64,000 nt of DNA from Ralstonia sp. 25mfcol4.1 (GTDB lineage: Bacteria; Pseudomonadota; Gammaproteobacteria; Burkholderiales; Burkholderiaceae). The stretch covers positions 1 through 64,000 of the forward strand of contig NZ_FNJO01000005.1 of NCBI RefSeq assembly GCF_900104095.1, read 5' to 3'. Positions within the stretch are counted from its first letter, which is position 1; the number at the start of each line of letters is the position of its first letter. This document shows, one piece after another, positions 16,471 to 25,603 of the stretch. The notes under the pieces are model-generated. The model was not told the origin of the DNA. It searched no databases and saw only the letters and a list, made by a program, of their open reading frames with translations. The translations under genes were made by a program, and so were the position numbers.

Positions 16471-17856
16471 TCAGTGACCGGGCACGGTCTTGCTGGCCGG
16501 TTCTGCGGCATCCGCTGCGGCACCCGCCCCGGAGAACTGCTTGACCACCAGCGCCCCGGCCGCGATGAACGCCGGCACCGCCAGCAGCGTGAAGATGGCG
16601 TCGAAGCCCAGATGCATGCGCAGCAGTTCGGCGCCCAGCAGCGCACCTGCAATGCCGCCAAAGCGGCCGATGCCGAGCATCCAGGCCACGCCGGTGGCAC
16701 GGCCCTGCGTGGGGTAGAAGCTCGCTGCCAGCGTGGGCATCGACGACTGCGCGCCATTCATGGCCGTGCCGGCCAGGAAGATCAGCAGGCCCAGTACGAA
16801 CTGGTCGCCGCCCGCGCCATGGCCCACCGTGTAGATCAACACGCCGGTCAGCGCATAGGTGAACGCAATCACCTTGTTCGGGTTGAAGCGGTCCATGAAC
16901 CAGCCGGCAGCAATCGTACCGATACCACCGCCCAGCGGGAACAGCGCGGTCAGCAGCGAGGCGCGCTGCAGCGTGAATCCGGCGTCCTTCATCAGCGTCG
17001 GCATCCAGCTGGTCAGCAGGTAGAAGATCACCAGGCCCATGAAGTACGTGAGCCAGAGCATGGCCGATCCCACGCGATAGCGCGGCGCCAGCACCGTGCC
17101 CACGGCAGACCGGGCAGCCGGCGCCGTCTCGTTGATCGTGAAGACCTGTGCGGCGCCCAGCGCGGCGCCCGTCACGCGTGCCAGCACCTTGCGGATCTGG
17201 TCGGCGGGGTACTGGCGCACCACCATGTAGCGGATCGATTCGGGCAGCGCGGCCACCAGCACTACGGCCAGCACCAGCGGCACGATGCCGCCGAAGACCA
17301 GCACGCTATGCCAGCCAAAATGGGGAATGATGGCCGCCGCAAAGAAGCCGCCGCCAGCCGACCCAAGCGGAAAGCCGCAGAACATCGTGTTCACCAGGAT
17401 CGCGCGGCGGCGGGCCGGCGCGTACTCGGACATCAGCGTCACCGCGTTGGGCATCGCGGCGCCGAGCCCGACGCCCGTCAGGAATCGCAGCACGGTCAGC
17501 CATGTCACCGATGGCGCGAAGGCGGTGGCTAGGCTGCAGGCGCCGAAGAAGAACACCGACAGCACCAGCACCCGCTTGCGTCCCACGCGGTCGGCCATCG
17601 GCCCGGCGAAGATCGCGCCGAATGCCAGCCCGAACAGCGCGGCGCTCATGACCGGGCCGAGTGACGATTTCTCGATGCCCCACTCCTGGACAAGGGCCGG
17701 AGCGATATATCCCATGGCGGCTGTGTCGAAACCGTCGATCGCGACGATCAGGAAACATAGAACCAAGATGAGCCACTGATACGCGGAGAACCGGTGGCTG
17801 TCGATAAATGACTGCACGTCGAGCGTGCCAGTCGCGGGGCGCGGGGTGTGGGACAT
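16471..17856 (-). CDS. pcaK: AAHS-family MFS transporter for 4-hydroxybenzoate/protocatechuate
   Basis: A 461-residue MFS carrier of the aromatic acid:proton symporter family. The first transmembrane segment has the diagnostic LIVAIDGFDTAAMGYIAP with the conserved acidic residues; loop 2-3 reads GPMADRVGRKRVL; twelve hydrophobic segments can be counted; the middle loop is long and charged. Length fits PcaK (about 450). ATG 17856 (MSHTPRPATGTLDVQ) follows ggagacacc; the frame open to 17955 has no homology upstream. It is beside pcaQ and the pca genes and should import hydroxybenzoate or protocatechuate. A double IclR-type site lies 81-115 bp before its start. Confidence 0.9.
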   Translation of the reverse strand: MSHTPRPATGTLDVQSFIDSHRFSAYQWLILVLCFLIVAIDGFDTAAMGYIAPALVQEWGIEKSSLGPVMSAALFGLAFGAIFAGPMADRVGRKRVLVLSVFFFGACSLATAFAPSVTWLTVLRFLTGVGLGAAMPNAVTLMSEYAPARRRAILVNTMFCGFPLGSAGGGFFAAAIIPHFGWHSVLVFGGIVPLVLAVVLVAALPESIRYMVVRQYPADQIRKVLARVTGAALGAAQVFTINETAPAARSAVGTVLAPRYRVGSAMLWLTYFMGLVIFYLLTSWMPTLMKDAGFTLQRASLLTALFPLGGGIGTIAAGWFMDRFNPNKVIAFTYALTGVLIYTVGHGAGGDQFVLGLLIFLAGTAMNGAQSSMPTLAASFYPTQGRATGVAWMLGIGRFGGIAGALLGAELLRMHLGFDAIFTLLAVPAFIAAGALVVKQFSGAGAAADAAEPASKTVPGH

Positions 17857-17936
17857 GGTGTCTCCGTTCTTCGGATCAGTTACAGGCCCGACCGAGCAGT
17901 CCGTCAGGCATTTTTCGTTCTCGGTTCGCCTTGTTT

Positions 17937-17970
17937 GTTCTATAGGCGAACTCATGTTCTCGATAGGAAC
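17937..17970. promoter_or_regulatory. Two adjacent GTTC-N7-GAAC inverted repeats, candidate IclR-type (PcaR/PobR) operator
   Basis: Site 1 is gttctataggcgaac (17937-17951) and site 2 is gttctcgataggaac (17956-17970): two 15-bp dyads with identical GTTC/GAAC arms, 19 bp centre to centre. They lie in the 305-bp gap between pcaK and pcaQ. IclR-family regulators of pca and pob genes bind GTTCGATAATCGCAC-like dyads, so an IclR protein is the likely ligand, although none is encoded here. Remainder of 17857-18161: no gene seen. Confidence 0.65.
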
Positions 17971-18161
17971 GGATCATACGCAGCGTTTTTCGCCACGAAA
18001 TATCGGCGTTAACCCGCAAGCGGCGTGACGCGCGACGGGGGCCAAAGCGTGCCGGCCCGCGCGGCCAAAGGGCTGGCGGCGGGATGGAAGGGGTCGCAAG
18101 ATTGTTTTGACGCGGGCCCGGCACCACGGCAAAAGTGCTGCACAGCGATCAGGCCAGCGGA

Positions 18162-19136
18162 TCAGCGCCGGGTCATCGACTCCGCCGGATGGGCGGCGGC
18201 GATGCCCCGGATGGTTTCCGCCAACGCCTCGGCCACCGGTCCCAATGTGCGGTCGCTGCGGCGTAGCAGGCCGATCGGTTCCTCGGTGCCTTGGGTATCG
18301 ACCGGCAGCAGCACCATCTCGCCCCCGGCCACCGCCCGGCGCGTGGCCGACAACGGCGCGGCCCACACGCTATCGCCCTGCTGCGTCAGCAGGCGGCCCA
18401 GGTAGGCGTCGGCGGTTTCCAGGCAACCTTCGGGCAGCGCAAAGCCGTGGCGGGCCAGCAGGCTTTCGGTACTGTGGCGCGGGATGGAACCGACGGCCGG
18501 CACCACCATCGGCCACGCCACGACGTCGCGCAGGGTCGGGCGGGGCTGCGCCGCCAGCGGGTGTCCGGCGCGCACGGCCAGCACCAGCGGCTCGGCCGCA
18601 AGCGATTCGAACCACAAGCCTTCCATGGCCGCCGGGTCGTCCATGCGGCCGATCACCACGTCGAGCACATCCGCCTTGAGCAGGTCGATCAGCGTGCGGT
18701 TCATGCCGCTCTGCACGGCCAGCGCCACCTCGGGATGCGTGGTGCGGAAGGCCGTTACGGCATCGAGCAGCAGCGCCGGCACGATGCTCGGCAGGGCGCC
18801 CACGCGGATGCGCTCGTGGCGTGTGGCGTCCGTGGCCGCAAGGCTGTCGGCCGCGGCGTCGATGTCTTCGACGATCCGCAGCGCATGGCGCAGGAAACGC
18901 ATGCCGGCTGCGGTCAGGGTGGTGCCGGCCCGCTGGCGCACCAGCAGCCGGGCGCCGACCAGTTCCTCCAGTTCGGTCAGCGTCTTCGACACCGCAGGCT
19001 GCGTCAGGCCCAGCTGCTCGCCGGCCCGCCCCAGATGCTGCGCCTGGGCCACCGCCACGAAGCAGTGCAGATGCCGCAGCCGGATGCGGCTGCGAAAGGC
19101 GTCGATGGCCGGCTGCGGCGGGGGCGGGAGTTGCAT
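18162..19136 (-). CDS. pcaQ: LysR-family regulator of protocatechuate genes (PcaQ-like)
   Basis: A 324-residue LysR regulator. The DNA-binding part is long (RLRHLHCFVAVAQAQHLGRA; LGLTQPAVSKTLTELEELVG) as in PcaQ, whose members start with about 20 extra residues before the helix. It is divergent from pcaH by 101 bp, the arrangement of pcaQ with pcaHG or pcaDCHGB in alpha- and beta-proteobacteria, where it activates these genes with beta-carboxymuconate or related intermediates. ATG 19136 sits at the intergenic edge. The GTTLTAAG and PAVGSIPRHSTESLLAR segments fit this branch. Confidence 0.85.
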   Translation of the reverse strand: MQLPPPPQPAIDAFRSRIRLRHLHCFVAVAQAQHLGRAGEQLGLTQPAVSKTLTELEELVGARLLVRQRAGTTLTAAGMRFLRHALRIVEDIDAAADSLAATDATRHERIRVGALPSIVPALLLDAVTAFRTTHPEVALAVQSGMNRTLIDLLKADVLDVVIGRMDDPAAMEGLWFESLAAEPLVLAVRAGHPLAAQPRPTLRDVVAWPMVVPAVGSIPRHSTESLLARHGFALPEGCLETADAYLGRLLTQQGDSVWAAPLSATRRAVAGGEMVLLPVDTQGTEEPIGLLRRSDRTLGPVAEALAETIRGIAAAHPAESMTRR

Positions 19137-19156
19137 AATAAAAATTCATCGTAATT

Positions 19157-19189
19157 ACGCCAAATCTCAATTTACATGACTTCTGGCGT
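19157..19189. promoter_or_regulatory. Inverted repeat acgcca-N21-tggcgt in pcaQ-pcaH intergenic region
   Basis: Six-base arms at 19157-19162 and 19184-19189 flank an AT-rich centre in the divergent spacer. Its location supports a PcaQ activator site for pcaHGBL and for pcaQ itself. Binding is inferred. Confidence 0.4.
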
Positions 19190-19237
19190 TGCATACAGTC
19201 CTCCCCATCGATTCACACCTACAACGGAGACAGCGCG

Positions 19238-19951
19238 ATGCCCCACCGCTCCGATCGCCCCGCCCAGTACCGCCGGCCGTACTGGGACACCCAGCCCGAA
19301 TACCGCTTCGACCCCTATGCCTCGACGCAACTGCGCTCGCCGGCTCAGCCGCTGATCGCGCTGCCGCAGTCGCTGTCCGAAGTCACCGGCCCGACGTTTG
19401 GTCCCGAGTTTGTCCGGGAGGGCGACAACGACCTGACCGTCGGCAACGGCGGCGAGCCGATTGGCGAACGCATGCTGGTCACGGGCCGCGTGCTGGACGA
19501 AAACGGGCGCCCCGTGCCCAACGCGCTGATCGAGGTCTGGCAGGCCAACGCCGCCGGCCGCTACACGCACAAGCGCGACCAGCACGACGCGCCGCTCGAC
19601 CCGCATTTTTCCGGCGAAGGCCGCACCATCACCGACGCCAACGGGAACTACCGGTTCAAGACGATCAAGCCGGGCGCCTATCCCTGGCGCAACCACCACA
19701 ACGCATGGCGGCCGCAGCACATCCATTTTTCGCTGTTCGGCAACGCCTACGCCACGCGGCTGGTCACCCAGATGTATTTCCCGGGAGATCCGCTGCTGGC
19801 ATACGACCCGATCTTCCAGTGCGTGCCCGACGAGAAGGCGCGCAATCGCCTGGTCGCCACGTTCGACTGGGAAACCACGGCACCCGAGTACGCGCTCGGC
19901 TACCGTTTCGATATCGTGCTGCGTGGCCGCGATGCCACGCCGATGGAGTAA
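19238..19951 (+). CDS. pcaH: Protocatechuate 3,4-dioxygenase beta subunit
   Basis: A 237-residue beta subunit of the intradiol ring-cleaving dioxygenase, which opens protocatechuate to beta-carboxy-cis,cis-muconate. The Fe(III) ligands expected for the family are present: Y109 in [9 protein letters not shown], Y148 in KPGAYPW, H161 and H163 in [10 protein letters not shown], each one residue beyond the Pseudomonas numbering. The opening [17 protein letters not shown] and the [30 protein letters not shown]-type strand match the family. Ribosome site ggaga (about 19226-19232). Four bases separate its stop from pcaG. Confidence 0.97.
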   Translation: [237 protein letters not shown]

Positions 19952-19955
19952 GGCC

Positions 19956-20525
19956 ATGCTGTACGCCACCGCATCCCAGACCGTAGGTCCGTACCTGCAC
20001 ATCGGCCTGACCGGCCTGAACTGCGCCGACCTGACCGCCGACGCGCCCGATTTGGCCGCGCAACGCATCGTGATCGAAGGCCGCGTGGTCGATGGTCGCG
20101 GCGAGCCCGTGCCCGATGGCATGGTCGAGATCTGGCAGGCCAACCCTGCCGGCCGCTACCGTCATCCCGAAGATGTCCGCGAACTGCCGCTGGTGCCGGG
20201 CTTCACCGGCTTCGGCCGTGTGCCCACCGAGGCCGACGGCTCGTTCCGCTTCACCACGGTCAAGCCCGGCGCCGTGCCCGATGGCGACGGGCGTCCGCAG
20301 GCGCCGCACATCATGGTGTCGGTCTTCACGCGCGGACTGCTCAAGCATGTGGCCACGCGCATGTACTTCCCCGAGGACACCGCCGCGAACGGCGCCGATG
20401 CGGTGCTGTCTCTGGTGCCCGCCGATCGGCGCGACACGCTGATTGCAAGGGCCGAGGGCCAGAACCGCTACCGCTGGGACGTCGTGCTGCAGGGTCCGGG
20501 CGAGACGGTGTTCTTCGATATCTGA
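19956..20525 (+). CDS. pcaG: Protocatechuate 3,4-dioxygenase alpha subunit
   Basis: A 189-residue alpha subunit, pairing with PcaH. The opening ATASQTVGPYLHIGLTG and the core VVDGRGEPVPDGMVEIWQANPAGRYRHPED are typical. As usual in alpha subunits the four iron ligands of the beta chain are not all kept (PQAPHIMVSVFTRG instead of QHIHFS). ATG 19956 directly follows the pcaH stop (19949-19951), so translation is probably coupled. The usual length is about 190-200. Confidence 0.97.
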   Translation: MLYATASQTVGPYLHIGLTGLNCADLTADAPDLAAQRIVIEGRVVDGRGEPVPDGMVEIWQANPAGRYRHPEDVRELPLVPGFTGFGRVPTEADGSFRFTTVKPGAVPDGDGRPQAPHIMVSVFTRGLLKHVATRMYFPEDTAANGADAVLSLVPADRRDTLIARAEGQNRYRWDVVLQGPGETVFFDI

Positions 20526-20645
20526 TACGTCGCCATCGTTGCCCGCCTTGCCTGAACGCGGCGCCGGCTCACACCGGTGCCGCGTTTTGCATCACAATCG
20601 GCGCATTCCTTGCCGGCAATTCCAACGGTTCGCCCCCAACCGACC

Positions 20646-22040
20646 ATGCCAACGTTTTCCCGCCTGACCGATCCGATGTTCGGCAGCCCCGCCGTGCTCG
20701 ATATCTTTTCCGACACCGGGACGGTGCGCCGCATGCTCGATGTGGAAGCCGCGCTGGCGCGCGCGGAGGCGCGCTGCGGCGTCATTCCCGAAGCGGCCGC
20801 CCGGATCATCGAACAGGTCTGTGCCGCCGAGCCGGCCCAGGTCATCGACTTCGACGCGCTTGCGCAGGCCGCCGCCTCGGCCGGCAACCTGGCGATCCCG
20901 TTCGTCAAGCAGTTGACGGCCGCCGTGACCCGGCGCGATGCCGAGGCGGGCCGCTACGTGCACTGGGGCGCCACGAGCCAGGACATCATCGATACGGCGC
21001 TGGTGCTGCAGCTTGCCGACGCCTTGCAGGACATCGACGCCGGCCTGCTGGCGCTTGGCGATGCCTGTGCCGCGCAGGCCGTCGCCCATCGTGCCACGCC
21101 GATGGTGGCGCGCACCTGGCTGCAGCACGCGCTGCCCACCACGTTTGGCCTGAAGGCCGCCGGCTGGCTCGACGCCTTGCGCCGCGATCTGGCCCGGCTT
21201 GACCTGGCGCGCACGCACGGGCGGGCGCTGCAGTTCGGCGGTGCGGCCGGCACGCTGGCCAGCCTGGGCAACGATGCGCCGGCGGTGGCCGCGCAGCTTG
21301 CGCAGGTGCTGCAACTCGATCTTCCCGCGCTGCCGTGGCACGCGCACCGCGACCGCATGGTGGAAGTGGCTACCACGCTTGGCATGCTGACCGGCACCCT
21401 GGGAAAGATGGCGCGCGATATCTCGCTGCTGATGCAGACTGAAGTGGCAGAGGTGGCGGAGCCATCGGGACCGGGGCGCGGTGGTTCCAGCACGATGCCG
21501 CACAAGCGCAACCCCGTGGGCTGCGCAGCGGTGCTGACCGCGGCCGTGCGGGTGCCGCCCCTGGTCGCCACGATGCTGGCCGGCATGACGCAGGAGCACG
21601 AGCGCGCGCTCGGCGGCTGGCAGGCCGAGTGGGACACGCTGCCGCAGATCGTCACGCTGGCAGCCGGCGCGTTGCGGCAGATGACCGACGTGGTGGCCGG
21701 CCTGCAGGTCGACGCTGCCCGCATGCGCCAGAACCTGGATATCACGCATGGGCTGATCCTTGGCGAAGCCGCCATGCTCGAACTCGGCCGGCGCATCGGC
21801 CGGCTGCCCGCCCACCATCTGGTGGAGCAGGCGTCGCGCCGCGCCGTGGCTGATGGCACCACGCTGCGCGACGCGCTGGCGCGCACGCTGGCCGACGATC
21901 CATCGCACCAGGGCCTGCTCGACGACGCCACGCTCGACCGGCTCAGCGACCCCGCGCAGTACGCGGGCCAATCCACCAGCTTCGCCGATGCCGCCGTGCA
22001 AGCCTGGCGGCACGCGCGGACGCACCGCAACCACGCCTGA
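20646..22040 (+). CDS. pcaB: 3-carboxy-cis,cis-muconate cycloisomerase
   Basis: A 464-residue member of the fumarase/aspartase superfamily that lactonises beta-carboxymuconate. The superfamily signature GPGRGGSSTMPHKRNPVG (about 277-294) is intact, as is HWGATSQDIIDTA and the WQAEWDTLPQI segment. ATG 20646 (MPTFSRLTDPMFGSP) is preferred over the upstream 20577 start, whose first 23 residues lack homology. It lies 120 bp after pcaG in the same direction and is followed by the pcaL fusion after 12 bp. Confidence 0.95.
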   Translation: MPTFSRLTDPMFGSPAVLDIFSDTGTVRRMLDVEAALARAEARCGVIPEAAARIIEQVCAAEPAQVIDFDALAQAAASAGNLAIPFVKQLTAAVTRRDAEAGRYVHWGATSQDIIDTALVLQLADALQDIDAGLLALGDACAAQAVAHRATPMVARTWLQHALPTTFGLKAAGWLDALRRDLARLDLARTHGRALQFGGAAGTLASLGNDAPAVAAQLAQVLQLDLPALPWHAHRDRMVEVATTLGMLTGTLGKMARDISLLMQTEVAEVAEPSGPGRGGSSTMPHKRNPVGCAAVLTAAVRVPPLVATMLAGMTQEHERALGGWQAEWDTLPQIVTLAAGALRQMTDVVAGLQVDAARMRQNLDITHGLILGEAAMLELGRRIGRLPAHHLVEQASRRAVADGTTLRDALARTLADDPSHQGLLDDATLDRLSDPAQYAGQSTSFADAAVQAWRHARTHRNHA

Positions 22041-22052
22041 CTGGAGACAACC

Positions 22053-23231
22053 TTGCCTTACCTCGATCATGCCGGTGCCCGGCTGTTCTACACCGTCGAC
22101 GGCCCCGATACCGCGCCCGTCATCATCTTTTCGAACTCGATGGGTACCGACCACACGATGTGGAAGCCGCAGGCCGATGCGCTGGCGGGCCGCTTCCGCG
22201 TGGTGCGCCACGACATGCGCGGACACGGCCGGTCATCGACCGAGGCGTCCGAAGCAACGGTTGATGTGCTGGGGCGCGACGTCCTGGCAATCCTGGACGC
22301 GCTGCAGGTTGAGCAGGCGGTGTTCTGCGGCCTGTCGATCGGTGGCCTGATTGGCCAATGGCTGGCCGTGAACGCGCCGGGGCGGTTCTCGAAGGTCATC
22401 GTCGCGAATACGGCGCCGAAGATCGGCACGGCGGAAGCGTGGAGCGCGCGCATCGACGGCGTCTTGCGCGACGGCATGGCGCCGCTGGTCGATGCGTCGC
22501 TGGGCCGCTGGTTCACCGAGACCTTCCGCAATACCGCGGGCGGCGCGCTGGACGACCTGCGCGCGGTGCTGCAGGGACTGGACCCGCGCGGCTACGCGCT
22601 GGGGTGCACGGCGCTGCGCGACGCCGACCTGCGCGAGGCCGTCAAGACGATCAAGGTGCCGGTACTGGTGATCGCGGGCAGCGACGATCCGTCGACCACC
22701 GCCGCCGAGGGCAGGGCGCTGGCCGATGCCATCCCCGGCGCACGCTATGTCGAGCTGCCGGCCGCGCATCTTTCCAACCGCGAGCAGCCGGGGCGATTCA
22801 CGGCGGCGCTGCTGGACTTCATCCATGGCCGCCTGCCCGTGACCGATGACCACGCGCGCTACGAGGCGGGGCTGTCGGTGCGACGCGCGGTGCTTGGCAG
22901 CGCCCACGTGGACCGTTCGCTGCAGAAACTGACGCCGCTCAACGAGGAATTCCAGAACCTGATCACGCGCTATGCATGGGGCGAGATCTGGACGCGCGAA
23001 GGCCTGCCGCGCCATACGCGCAGCCTGGTGACCATCGCGATGATGGTGGCGCTGAACCGTTCGGAGGAACTGAAGCTGCATCTGCGCGCGGCGGCCAACA
23101 ACGGGGTGACGCGCGACGAGATCAAGGAGGTGCTGCTGCAGACCGCCATCTACTGCGGCGTGCCGGCCGCCAATTCGGCCTTCCATATGGCCGAGGAAGT
23201 CTTCGCGGAAGTGGACAGCGCGCGCGCCTGA
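22053..23231 (+). CDS. pcaL: Fused 3-oxoadipate enol-lactonase / 4-carboxymuconolactone decarboxylase
   Basis: A 392-residue fusion of PcaD and PcaC. Residues 1-260 are an alpha/beta hydrolase with nucleophile S95 in GLSIGG, oxyanion region SNSMGTDHTMW, Asp and the closing His (AAHLSNREQP). Residues about 267-392 are a carboxymuconolactone decarboxylase (RRAVLGSAHVDRSL; EIWTREGLPRHTRSLVTIAMMVAL; HLRAAANNGVT). The two reactions convert the muconolactone to beta-ketoadipate in succession. The start is TTG 22053, with ggaga at 22043-22047. It closes the pcaHGBL operon; a strong hairpin follows. Confidence 0.95.
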   Translation: MPYLDHAGARLFYTVDGPDTAPVIIFSNSMGTDHTMWKPQADALAGRFRVVRHDMRGHGRSSTEASEATVDVLGRDVLAILDALQVEQAVFCGLSIGGLIGQWLAVNAPGRFSKVIVANTAPKIGTAEAWSARIDGVLRDGMAPLVDASLGRWFTETFRNTAGGALDDLRAVLQGLDPRGYALGCTALRDADLREAVKTIKVPVLVIAGSDDPSTTAAEGRALADAIPGARYVELPAAHLSNREQPGRFTAALLDFIHGRLPVTDDHARYEAGLSVRRAVLGSAHVDRSLQKLTPLNEEFQNLITRYAWGEIWTREGLPRHTRSLVTIAMMVALNRSEELKLHLRAAANNGVTRDEIKEVLLQTAIYCGVPAANSAFHMAEEVFAEVDSARA

Positions 23232-23255
23232 CGCGCGCCGCAGCCGCATCGGGGC

Positions 23256-25474
<2,219 letters not shown>

Positions 25475-25480
25475 AGGCTC

Positions 25481-25531
25481 ATATCCATACTTTTGGAATA
25501 TGAATAGGTAGATTGGCATATATTTTACGTG
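25481..25531 (+). promoter_or_regulatory. Promoter module A of the tannase-like gene (dyad plus shared 16-bp box)
   Basis: A dyad TCCA-N6-TGGA (25484-25497, tccatacttttgga, inside atatcca...tggaatat) is followed after 18 bp by gcatatattttacgtg (25516-25531). The 16-bp box is identical to one before the hydrolase at 29425 and lies 72 bp from the start codon here, 74 bp there. TATATT within it resembles a -10 element. Confidence 0.6.
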
Positions 25532-25603
25532 GCATCACCCCGGTGATACCGTCTCGCTCCAGCATGCCGGCACAAGTACCGGCAGTACTGGAGGAGGCAA
25601 ACG

